Shown here: positions 1 through 5,517 of the stretch, in pieces
Layout: the number at the start of each line of letters is the position of its first letter
Numbering within the stretch: position 1 is the stretch's first letter
Origin: an uncultured bacterium
GTDB lineage: Bacteria; Pseudomonadota; Gammaproteobacteria; Burkholderiales; Burkholderiaceae_F
Length of the DNA stretch: 7,631 bases
Assembly (NCBI GenBank): GCA_905215795.1
Contig: CAJMRV010000081.1
Span: 1-7,631 of the forward strand
Reading direction: 5' to 3'
Notes under the pieces: generated by a model
The model's input: the letters and a program-made list of their open reading frames with translations, nothing else
What the model was told of the DNA's origin: nothing
The model's database searches: none
Position numbers and translations under genes: made by a program

Positions 1-1138
1 TTCGTGCCGGGAACCGGAAGGTCGCCCCGTACCGCACAGACGCAGGAAGCCAAATGGTCATGCAGAGCACCGAACCGTGGCGGGCGCCCTCGCGCCAACA
101 CCGGATGGTCTCATCAGGGGCGTCCCCGTCGGGCAGGTCGGAGTTCTCCCAGGCGATCTTCCCGAGGTAAAAGAGCGAGGACCATTCCCCGGCCTTCAGG
201 GCCGCCTCGAAGCAGTGGCGCGCCATCGCGTAGTCCTCGGGCAGGTCTTCTCCCATGTAGTAGGTGACGCCGAGGTTGTAGAGCCCCTGGGGATGACCGG
301 CACGGGCGCAGGTACGGCACCAGAAGAGGGCCTTCTCCATGTCGCGCTCGAGGACGTCGCCCTCCTCGTAGAGGTAGGAAAGGAGGAACTGGGCCTCCAG
401 GTAGCCCGCACGGGCGGCCTTGAGGAGCATCTCCTCGCCCTTGACGGGGTCGACGGGATAGTTCCTCGCGCCCTTTAAAAGACAGCAGCCGACCTGATAG
501 GAGGCTTCGTTCGAGCCGCCCGCGACGCCCTTTTCCAGGCATTCGTGGGCGAGCGCGTCGTCGACCGGCAGGCCGCCCACGCCGTCGTGGTGGATGTCGG
601 AGAGGCGCACCCAGGCATCGGGTTCACGGTCCGCGACGCTCCCGTAGAGCTCGACCGCACGGCGCACGTCGAGCTCGACGCCTTCGCCGCGCACGTACAT
701 GTCGGCCAGGTCGTAGATCCCCACCGGGTCGCCGAGCTCGGCCGCCCGGGAGATCCACTTCAGTGCCTCCGCGACGTCCGGTTCCGTGCCGTCGCCCTGG
801 ATATAGAGCATCCCGAGGTTCGTCATCGCGGGGGCGTAGCCGCCCGCGGAGGCCTCGTAGTAGTAGGCGAAGGCCTTCTTCGGATCATGCGGGACGAGCA
901 TCCCGTCGTCGTATATCTGTCCCAGGGCATAGGCCGCCCTCGCCTCGCCGTGGAGCGCCGCCTTCTCAAGCCAGTAGCGGCCGCGCTCGACGTCGCGCTC
1001 GATCTGCTCGCCGATCAGACAGGCCATGCCGAGCCGCTCCATGGCACGGGTGTCCCCTCCATTGGCGAGGCGGCGCAGCTCCTCCACGTCGGTGGGGAGG
1101 TCTTCGTCGGCCGGCGGATTGATGGGGGCGATGGTCAT
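1..1138 (-). CDS. Sel1-repeat protein (copy A), 3' end beyond window
   Basis: The frame is open from the ATG at 1138 to the window edge, giving 379 codons with no stop, so the C-terminus is missing. The protein is almost entirely Sel1-like repeats of about 36 residues with the pattern A..LG..Y..G....D...A..W..KAA..G. I count nine clear repeats plus the start of a tenth. Examples are the blocks around AMTNLGMLY and IYDLADMYVRGEGVELD. No signal peptide or membrane segment is visible, so it is probably cytoplasmic. Sel1 repeats form alpha-solenoid scaffolds for protein-protein contacts; no enzymatic motif is seen. The start is supported by GGAG at 1144-1147, five bases upstream. Repeats 1-9 align in order with those of the neighbouring 683-aa protein, so the two are paralogues. 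Oddity: similarity to the paralogue stops abruptly about 19 codons before the edge, just after the shared Cys-Met. Confidence 0.85.
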   Translation of the reverse strand, partial: MTIAPINPPADEDLPTDVEELRRLANGGDTRAMERLGMACLIGEQIERDVERGRYWLEKAALHGEARAAYALGQIYDDGMLVPHDPKKAFAYYYEASAGGYAPAMTNLGMLYIQGDGTEPDVAEALKWISRAAELGDPVGIYDLADMYVRGEGVELDVRRAVELYGSVADREPDAWVRLSDIHHDGVGGLPVDDALAHECLEKGVAGGSNEASYQVGCCLLKGARNYPVDPVKGEEMLLKAARAGYLEAQFLLSYLYEEGDVLERDMEKALFWCRTCARAGHPQGLYNLGVTYYMGEDLPEDYAMARHCFEAALKAGEWSSLFYLGKIAWENSDLPDGDAPDETIRCWREGARHGSVLCMTIWLPASVRYGATFRFPAR

Positions 1139-1143
1139 GGAAA

Positions 1144-1147
1144 CTCC
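1144..1147 (-). promoter_or_regulatory. Ribosome binding site for Sel1 copy A
   Basis: GGAG on the minus strand lies five bases before the ATG at 1138. It is a short but well-placed SD site and supports this start over in-frame ATGs further in. Confidence 0.5.
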
Positions 1148-1162
1148 GGGAATGTCGATGGC

Positions 1163-1232
1163 CGCCGGCGGAGATGCGTCGCCGGCGCGGGACGCGGGGC
1201 GCTCCGTGCCGCACCTGGGGGAACGGAGCGCC
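1163..1232 (-). promoter_or_regulatory. Two strong inverted repeats in leader of Sel1 copy A
   Basis: Two perfect inverted repeats lie upstream of the copy A start. The first pairs 1198-1207 (GGCGCTCCGT on the plus strand) with 1223-1232, a 10-bp stem with a 15-base loop. The second consists of two copies of the self-complementary octamer CGCCGGCG at 1163-1170 and 1180-1187, nine bases apart. In the minus-strand transcript both would lie in the 5' leader, the nearer one about 16 bases upstream of the SD. No T-run follows either stem, so they do not look like intrinsic terminators. They could be mRNA structure or protein-binding sites. Part of this may simply reflect high GC content. Confidence 0.45.
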
Positions 1233-1241
1233 GACCCCTTC

Positions 1242-1271
1242 ATTGTGCACCAGTCCGCACGCGGATGCGAG
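1242..1271 (-). promoter_or_regulatory. Weak candidate promoter for Sel1 copy A
   Basis: CACAAT (minus strand, 1247-1242) matches four of six bases of a -10 box. Eighteen bases upstream, CTCGCA (1271-1266) is a poor -35. It lies between the terminator of copy B and the structured leader of copy A, which is where a separate promoter would be expected. The boxes themselves are not convincing. Confidence 0.2.
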
Positions 1272-1294
1272 GCGGCGGCGCGGGGAGCAGGCAT

Positions 1295-1330
1295 GAGAAA
1301 GGGGACGCCCGGTCCTCCCGGAACGTCCCC
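1295..1330 (-). terminator. Intrinsic terminator of Sel1 copy B
   Basis: GGGGACG at 1301-1307 pairs perfectly with CGTCCCC at 1324-1330. An inner CCGG (1309-1312) pairs with CCGG (1318-1321), closing a 5-base loop TCCTC, with a small internal bulge between the stems. On the minus strand the stem is followed by TTTCTC, a short T-rich tail. It starts 17 bases beyond the stop codon of copy B, the right place and orientation to end that transcript. Confidence 0.65.
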
Positions 1331-1347
1331 CCGATTCCATTTCAGTC

Positions 1348-3399
1348 TCAATTGAGTCGGCGGCGCCGTGCGGCGTGCTCGTCCTCTTCGTCGGGCGCCT
1401 CGGCCTGACGGGGACCGTAGTGGCCGTCGTGACCACCGTTGCCGCCATGGCCGTCCTGGCCCTGATGATCCTCACCGGAGAAGCCGGCGAGGCCGTGGCG
1501 TTCGGCGATCTTCTTCATCATGGCCTCGACCGCCTCCATGTCGTCGACCAACGCGTCCCAGGCCTCGAAGAGGAGCGCCAGGCACTCGGCGTCGTCGCCC
1601 GCGGCACGACCCTCGAGGATTGCACGGGCGAGCACGACCTTCGCCTCGCCGCACTCCTCGGAGGCGCTCATGGCGATGGCGCGGCGGATGAGCTTCAGGC
1701 CGCGTTCGGGGTCCTTCGGCGCGGTGTAGCCGGTGTCGTCGGTGCCGCCCTCGAAGAGGAGCACGCCGTAGTCGGCCATCGCCTCGGGCTCGGTGTTGAT
1801 GAGGGGCGTCCAGAACTGGACGGCCTTCCGGAAGTCGCGGGTGCCCTCTTCAAAGGGGTCGCGGAAGAAGAGCTCGCCCAAGGAGGCCATCGCGCGGTTG
1901 ACGCCGCGCTGGACGGCCGCCTCGAAGTATTCGCGGGCGCGCTCGATGTTCTGGACGACGCCGTAGCCGCGGCGGTAGCAGAGGCCCAGGTAGTAGAACG
2001 CCTCGGGCTGTTCGGCCGCCGCAGCGGACTCGAAGGCCTCGACGCCGCGTTCGATGTCCTTCTCCACGCCCACGCCGAAGGCGTAGTCGTAGGCGATCTT
2101 GACGAGGGCCTCCTTCATGCCGAGTTCATAGGCCTTGAGAAGCCACTTGTGCCCCTCGGCGAAGTCGGTCTCGACGCCGCGTCCGTAGAGGTATGCGTCG
2201 GCGAGGTAGTAGCAGGCCTCGGGAATGCGGCCCTCGGCGGCGGGACGAAGCCACGCGACGCCTTCGGCGAGCTTCTCCGAATCGTTGTCGGCCGCCTGCA
2301 GGTAGATGGTGCGCCCGAGCGAACCCATGCACGCGGCGGAGCCGTTCTCGGCACCCTCGCGCCAGTGGTCGACCGCCTCCTTCGGGGGCTCGCCGGTGCG
2401 GGCCTCCTCCCAGGCGATTTCACCCAGGAAGTAGTCGGCGTCGAACTCACCCAGGACGAGGGCGCGCTCGAAGAGGGCCTTCGCCTTCATCTGCTTGACC
2501 TCGTCCTTCTCATCGTCGTAGTACTTCACGGCGAGGTCGTAGACGGCCGGGGAGTAGTCCTGTTCGGCCGCCTCCTCGCAGAGGCGCTCCGCTTCGGCGG
2601 GGTCCTTGGGGACGACGCGTCCCTCGTCGTAGAGGAAGGAGAGGTGGTGGAGGGCCTGTGCGGAACCGTAGCGGACGGCCTCGCGCACGAGCTCCAGCCC
2701 GTGTTCGACGTCCTTGGGGAAGCCTTCGGCGCCCTCGATGAAGAGGTGCCCCATGAGGTCGATCGCCTCAAGGGAGCCCGCCTCCATGCCGCGGTCGAGG
2801 GCCTCATGGCCCTTCTTCCTGTCGGGTTCGAACCCGGGGGCGCCGCGGAAGTAGAACTCGGCGAGGCGGACCCATGCGTCGGGCTCCTCCTCGGCCGCCT
2901 TCTCGTAGTAGCGGACCGTCATCTCGGGATCGGGCTCCACGCCGTCGCCCTTGGCGTACATGTCGGCGAGGTTGTAGCAGGCCATGGCGTCGCCCGCCTC
3001 GGCCCCCTTCTTCATCCAGTTGAAGGCCTCTTTGAGGTCCCTTTCGATCGCCTCGCCCTCGGCGTACATGAGGCCGAGGTTCGTCATGGAGGCGGCGTAG
3101 CCCGCGTGGGCGGACTCGAAGTAGTAGGCGAAGGCGAGCTTCGCGTCGCGGGGGACGCCCTCGCCCCGGTCGTACATCAGGCCCAGGCAGTAGAGCGCGG
3201 TCGGGTCGCCGTGGAGCTGGCCCTTTTCGCTCCAGTAGCGGGCTTCGTCGAAGTCCTGCGGAACGTAGTCACCCACGTAGTAATGCAGGCCGAGGGCGCC
3301 CATGGCCTGGGGATGGCCTTCGCGCGCGAGGCGGCGGAGCTCGTCGATGTTGTCGAGCGTGAGGTCGTCCAGAGGGGGGAACGTGGTTTGTCGTGACAT
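1348..3399 (-). CDS. Sel1-repeat protein (copy B), His/Gly-rich tail
   Basis: Complete 683-aa protein built almost wholly of Sel1-like repeats. About 14 to 16 units run from residue 29 to about 630, beginning around AMGALGLHYYVGD. Good examples are the units around ALYCLGLMYDRGEGVPRD and AFYYLGLCYRRGYGVVQN. The last two or three units are degenerate. There is no signal peptide or transmembrane helix, so it is probably a cytoplasmic alpha-solenoid scaffold; no partner can be named. The C-terminal tail (about 642-683) is unlike the rest: rich in Gly, Asp and His (645, 651, 657, 660, 675), then acidic, then four consecutive Arg. The ATG at 3399 opens the longest frame; a GGAG at 3414-3411 is 11 bases away, so the SD is weak. 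Repeats 1-9 are colinear with copy A downstream. It has its own promoter and terminator. Confidence 0.88.
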   Translation of the reverse strand: MSRQTTFPPLDDLTLDNIDELRRLAREGHPQAMGALGLHYYVGDYVPQDFDEARYWSEKGQLHGDPTALYCLGLMYDRGEGVPRDAKLAFAYYFESAHAGYAASMTNLGLMYAEGEAIERDLKEAFNWMKKGAEAGDAMACYNLADMYAKGDGVEPDPEMTVRYYEKAAEEEPDAWVRLAEFYFRGAPGFEPDRKKGHEALDRGMEAGSLEAIDLMGHLFIEGAEGFPKDVEHGLELVREAVRYGSAQALHHLSFLYDEGRVVPKDPAEAERLCEEAAEQDYSPAVYDLAVKYYDDEKDEVKQMKAKALFERALVLGEFDADYFLGEIAWEEARTGEPPKEAVDHWREGAENGSAACMGSLGRTIYLQAADNDSEKLAEGVAWLRPAAEGRIPEACYYLADAYLYGRGVETDFAEGHKWLLKAYELGMKEALVKIAYDYAFGVGVEKDIERGVEAFESAAAAEQPEAFYYLGLCYRRGYGVVQNIERAREYFEAAVQRGVNRAMASLGELFFRDPFEEGTRDFRKAVQFWTPLINTEPEAMADYGVLLFEGGTDDTGYTAPKDPERGLKLIRRAIAMSASEECGEAKVVLARAILEGRAAGDDAECLALLFEAWDALVDDMEAVEAMMKKIAERHGLAGFSGEDHQGQDGHGGNGGHDGHYGPRQAEAPDEEDEHAARRRRLN

Positions 3400-3447
3400 G
3401 GGGCTCTTTTCTCCGAATGCTTTCCGAGCGTTTTTCTCATGATTTCA

Positions 3448-3463
3448 GGGCCGCGTGCGGCCC
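3448..3463 (-). promoter_or_regulatory. GC-rich hairpin in leader of Sel1 copy B
   Basis: GGGCCG at 3448-3453 pairs with CGGCCC at 3458-3463 around a 4-base loop. It sits just downstream of the predicted transcription start of copy B, near the 5' end of its leader. There is no following T-run on the minus strand, so it is a poor terminator for the upstream DSD1-family gene. It may instead stabilise the 5' end of the mRNA. Confidence 0.4.
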
Positions 3464-3472
3464 GGGGAATCC

Positions 3473-3502
3473 ATTATGGACGCGCGCCCGAGGAGGCGTC
3501 AA
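3473..3502 (-). promoter_or_regulatory. Near-consensus sigma70-type promoter for Sel1 copy B
   Basis: On the minus strand, TTGACG (3502-3497, five of six bases of the -35 consensus) is followed after 18 bases by CATAAT (3478-3473, five of six of the -10 consensus). Transcription would begin near 3466, about 67 bases before the ATG. It lies in the 139-bp gap after the DSD1-family gene, so copy B is probably transcribed on its own. Confidence 0.6.
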
Positions 3503-3538
3503 ACCCAAAGGGCGAATGGGCTCGGAAACCGGGCGTCC

Positions 3539-4723
3539 TCACCATCCGCGCACATGCGGGAGCTCCTCGATGACGCGTCCCTCCTTGTCGATGAGAAAGA
3601 GCGAGGCGTAGGGTGCGGCCGTCGGACAGGCGTGGTTGGGGAGGATCCGCAGGCGCGTCCCGACGGGGAAGTCCGCGGGATCGAGGGGGTCGCCCTCGAC
3701 GGCACGGATGATGCCGTGCTCCTGGTTCGCGCCCGTCATGACGACCTTGCCGCCCCTCAGGGGGCGTCCCTTCACATCGCAGACGAGGCCGTAGCCGAAG
3801 TCGCGCTTCTGGCGCGCCGTGCCGCGGTCGCACGACATGGCCATCCAGCCCGCGTCGACGATCACCCAGCCCTTGGCGGCCTGGTGCCCGATCACGGTGG
3901 CGAGGACCGAGCCCGCGATCTCATCAGGCTTGACGACGCCGAGGTTCATCATGAAGAGGTCCCCGAGGGCGTAGACGCCGCAGCGCAGTTCGGTGATCCC
4001 GTCGGCGTCCTCCATACAGGTCATCGTCGGGGTGGACCCCGCCGAGACGATGGGCACTTCGAAGCCCGCCGCCCTCAGGCGGCTGGCGGCCCGGACGATG
4101 CCGCGCCGTTCGTTCTCGGCGGCGCGGCGGATCGAGTCGACGTCGGGTTCGTCGTAGCTCGCCCCGGCGTGGGTGAGCACGCCCGCGAGGACGGCGCCGT
4201 CGGTGAGCGCGCAGGCGGTCTCGATCAGTTCGGTGTCCTCGGGACGGATCCCGGAGCGGTGTCCATCGCAGTCGACTTCAATCAGGACGGGGATTTCGAC
4301 GCCCTCGTTCCTGCAGAATCCGGAGACCATGCGGGCCGTTTCGGGTTCGTCGAGGATGATCTTGAGGTCGCATCCCGCGGCGCGGATCCGGGCCACCTCG
4401 GGGAGCTTCCCCGGGGCGATGCCCACCGCGTAGATCAGGTCCCTCACGCCCGCCGCGGCGAAAGCACGCGCCTCAGCGAGCGTGGAGACGGTGGCGGGCC
4501 CCTCGGGCGATGTCATCTGACGGCGTGCGATCCACACCGACTTGTGCGTCTTCAAGTGCGGGCGCAGCGCGACGCCGAGCTCACGGCAGCGGCGCTTAGC
4601 GCGCTCGAGATTCCCCTCGAGCGTGTCGCGGTCGATGACGAAGGCGGGCGTGAGGAACGCGGGGTCGGTGATGAGAAGGCCCGCCGCACCCGGGCGGACG
4701 GGTTCTCCGAGGGATTCGGTCAT
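3539..4723 (-). CDS. DSD1-family PLP enzyme (D-threonine aldolase / D-serine dehydratase type)
   Basis: 394-aa enzyme with an alanine-racemase-type N-terminal barrel (fold III PLP) and a D-serine-dehydratase-like C-terminal domain. The PLP lysine is K58 in the family signature RPHLKTHK (residues 54-61). The C-terminal metal pair of the family is visible as H364 and C366 in PNHACPT, with the conserved QEHG motif upstream. Characterised members are metal-dependent and either cleave D-threonine to glycine and acetaldehyde or dehydrate D-serine or 3-hydroxy-D-aspartate; sequence alone does not choose among these. Length is normal and no key residue is missing. I chose the ATG at 4723 because AAGGAGG (4739-4733) lies nine bases upstream; ATGs at 4750 and 4777 lack this. 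The divergent neighbour is RidA, which hydrolyses the 2-aminoacrylate that D-serine dehydratases release. Cytoplasmic. Confidence 0.9.
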   Translation of the reverse strand: MTESLGEPVRPGAAGLLITDPAFLTPAFVIDRDTLEGNLERAKRRCRELGVALRPHLKTHKSVWIARRQMTSPEGPATVSTLAEARAFAAAGVRDLIYAVGIAPGKLPEVARIRAAGCDLKIILDEPETARMVSGFCRNEGVEIPVLIEVDCDGHRSGIRPEDTELIETACALTDGAVLAGVLTHAGASYDEPDVDSIRRAAENERRGIVRAASRLRAAGFEVPIVSAGSTPTMTCMEDADGITELRCGVYALGDLFMMNLGVVKPDEIAGSVLATVIGHQAAKGWVIVDAGWMAMSCDRGTARQKRDFGYGLVCDVKGRPLRGGKVVMTGANQEHGIIRAVEGDPLDPADFPVGTRLRILPNHACPTAAPYASLFLIDKEGRVIEELPHVRGW

Positions 4724-4732
4724 GATGATGGT

Positions 4733-4739
4733 CCTCCTT
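4733..4739 (-). promoter_or_regulatory. Ribosome binding site fixing DSD1-family start
   Basis: AAGGAGG on the minus strand, nine bases before the ATG at 4723. It is near-perfect and selects this start over in-frame ATGs at 4750 and 4777. Confidence 0.75.
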
Positions 4740-4750
4740 GTTTCGTTCAT

Positions 4751-4769
4751 GCGGACACGCGGTGTCCGC
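4751..4769. promoter_or_regulatory. Perfect 8+8 palindrome, candidate operator
   Basis: GCGGACAC (4751-4758) and GTGTCCGC (4762-4769) are exact reverse complements separated by GCG. The dyad lies 28 bases upstream of the DSD1-family ATG and 12 bases upstream of its SD. It would overlap the start of transcription from the candidate promoter at 4776-4804. The symmetry and size suit a dimeric repressor or activator site, but an mRNA hairpin is also possible. It would be coding if the upstream ATG at 4777 were used, which the SD argues against. Confidence 0.5.
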
Positions 4770-4775
4770 CCCTCC

Positions 4776-4804
4776 ATTCAAATGCGTTTCGGCCTTCCGT
4801 GCAA
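4776..4804 (-). promoter_or_regulatory. Candidate promoter for DSD1-family gene
   Basis: On the minus strand, TTGCAC (4804-4799) and TTGAAT (4781-4776) are separated by 17 bases. They match three and four of six consensus positions. The predicted start near 4769 coincides with the edge of the palindrome. A second candidate at 4931-4903 (CCGACG, 17 bases, CATATT) would give a leader of about 170 bases. Confidence 0.3.
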
Positions 4805-4878
4805 CCGACGGAAACCCTCGGAATCATCCACCGGGTCGTTCCAAGGCTTTTTTCAGGGCCCTTCCGAGTATTCATCCA

Positions 4879-4907
4879 TGGAGCCCGGGGCGCGTTCAGG
4901 CTAATAT
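4879..4907 (+). promoter_or_regulatory. Candidate promoter for ridA operon
   Basis: TGGAGC (4879-4884) and TAATAT (4902-4907) are 17 bases apart and match three and four of six consensus bases. Transcription would start near 4914, leaving a leader of about 145 bases before ridA. The -10 hexamer overlaps the possible minus-strand -10 at 4908-4903, so the two directions could compete for polymerase. Confidence 0.3.
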
Positions 4908-4918
4908 GGACGTTGTGC

Positions 4919-4954
4919 CTCCCCCCGTCGGACCCGCCGTCCAAGAAGGGGGAG
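4919..4954 (+). promoter_or_regulatory. Two-part hairpin in ridA leader
   Basis: CTCCCCC at 4919-4925 pairs with GGGGGAG at 4948-4954. Inside, GGAC (4930-4933) pairs with GTCC (4939-4942) around a 5-base loop. The hairpin would lie at the very 5' end of the predicted ridA mRNA, ahead of a long A-rich, unstructured stretch. No U-tract follows, so it is not a terminator. Confidence 0.35.
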
Positions 4955-5046
4955 AAACGAAGGACCATCCGGCTGCGCATCCCGAAAAAGAGAAAGACGC
5001 CCCGGAAACAACAAGAACCAAGAAGCAACCCATCATTGAAATCAAA

Positions 5047-5052
5047 AAGGAG
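5047..5052 (+). promoter_or_regulatory. Ribosome binding site fixing ridA start
   Basis: AAGGAG six bases before the ATG at 5059. It rules against longer in-frame starts such as the ATG at 4906, which has no comparable SD. Confidence 0.75.
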
Positions 5053-5058
5053 TTCCCC

Positions 5059-5442
5059 ATGAAATTCGTCCGTCCCCCCTTCAAAGGCGAGAACAAAGGC
5101 CACTACACCGCCGGCGTGATCTCCAAGGGCATGCTCTACGTCTCCGGCCAGCTCTCGATCGACCCGGACACCCGCGAGGTGTGCAAGGGCGACATCCGCG
5201 ACCACGCCCGTCTGGCGCTCGACAACGTCGACCGCGTCCTCAAGGAAGCCGGAGTGCGCCGCGACCAGGTCGTCTTCTGCCGCGTCTACACGCCGAGCAA
5301 CCAGTACTGGGGCCCGATCAACGAGGTCTACGCCGAGTTCTTCGGCGAACACAAGCCGGGCCGCGTCGTCGTCTCGACGACCGAGCTCCATTTCGGCTGC
5401 CTCGTCGAGATCGAGGCGATCGCCGAACTCGACGAAGACTGA
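5059..5442 (+). CDS. ridA: RidA family (YjgF/YER057c/UK114) imine deaminase
   Basis: 127-aa protein, the normal length for the family. Typical blocks are seen in order: the N-terminal Tyr16 region, SGQ at 29-31, the helix with N56 and V60-L61, and the G-P-I-N-E-V-Y-A-E-F-F block at 85-95. The C-terminal strand PGRVVV...VEIEAIAEL follows. R102 and E117 occupy the spacing of the catalytic Arg105 and Glu120 of E. coli RidA, so deaminase activity is expected, though the usual Arg-Ser-Cys after this position is Arg-Val-Val here. RidA trimers hydrolyse enamines/imines (2-aminoacrylate, iminobutyrate) made by PLP dehydratases into keto acids and ammonia. The flanking genes are both PLP enzymes, which fits. 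The gene leads a probable operon; the next start is 75 bases downstream. The exact Rid subfamily is uncertain. Confidence 0.93.
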   Translation: MKFVRPPFKGENKGHYTAGVISKGMLYVSGQLSIDPDTREVCKGDIRDHARLALDNVDRVLKEAGVRRDQVVFCRVYTPSNQYWGPINEVYAEFFGEHKPGRVVVSTTELHFGCLVEIEAIAELDED

Positions 5443-5460
5443 TTCCCGCGGGTGGCGCAG

Positions 5461-5490
5461 GCCCCGGGGACCGGCCGGGGCGGCGCCCCG
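5461..5490 (+). promoter_or_regulatory. Mutually exclusive hairpins between ridA and the thrC-like gene
   Basis: GCCCCGG (5461-5467) can pair with CCGGGGC (5475-5481). The second arm can instead pair downstream, CGGGGC (5476-5481) with GCCCCG (5485-5490). Only one of the two stems can form at a time. They lie 17 bases before the AGGAGG of the next gene. Such alternatives could tune translation or decay of the downstream part of the mRNA, or could be a chance result of an all-G/C spacer. Confidence 0.35.
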
Positions 5491-5506
5491 CCGACATCCC
5501 GAACCC

Positions 5507-5512
5507 AGGAGG
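5507..5512 (+). promoter_or_regulatory. Ribosome binding site fixing thrC-like start
   Basis: Perfect AGGAGG with a 5-base spacer to the ATG at 5518. It excludes the GTG at 5452 as the main start. Confidence 0.85.
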
Positions 5513-5517
5513 CCCTC

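Larger units (their letters stand above)
4724..5058. other. Divergent intergenic region between DSD1-family gene and ridA
   Basis: 335 bp without a supported gene. From left to right it holds the SD of the DSD1-family gene, a perfect palindrome at 4751-4769, a candidate minus-strand promoter (4776-4804), a T6 run (4848-4853) without a preceding stem, overlapping candidate promoter elements near 4879-4931, a leader hairpin (4919-4954) and an A-rich stretch (about 4975-5050) leading to the ridA SD. Both divergent transcripts probably start here. Frames that cross it lack codon and homology support. Confidence 0.7.

Noticed and set aside
1347..1356. Perfect 10-bp palindrome CTCAATTGAG over the stop codon of Sel1 copy B
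   Set aside because: It has no loop and is short, with no second copy seen. It could be a protein site, but nothing else supports that.
1375..3396. 673-codon open frame on the plus strand, antisense to Sel1 copy B
   Set aside because: It spans nearly the whole Sel1 gene and its translation is a Val/Leu/Gly/Ala-rich mirror of the repeats. The minus-strand frame has clear Sel1 repeats, a promoter and a terminator. Long antisense frames are common in high-GC genes.
4906..5058. N-terminal extension of RidA from an in-frame ATG at 4906
   Set aside because: The added residues are Pro/Lys/Glu-rich and unlike RidA, there is no good SD at 4906, and the ATG at 5059 has AAGGAG at ideal spacing.
3455..5062. 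535-codon plus-strand frame antisense to the DSD1-family gene
   Set aside because: No recognisable domain and no SD. The opposite strand carries the PLP lysine and metal-site motifs.
5452..5517. GTG start for the thrC-like gene 22 codons upstream
   Set aside because: The region is a hairpin-forming G/C spacer encoding low-complexity residues, and AGGAGG directly precedes the ATG at 5518.
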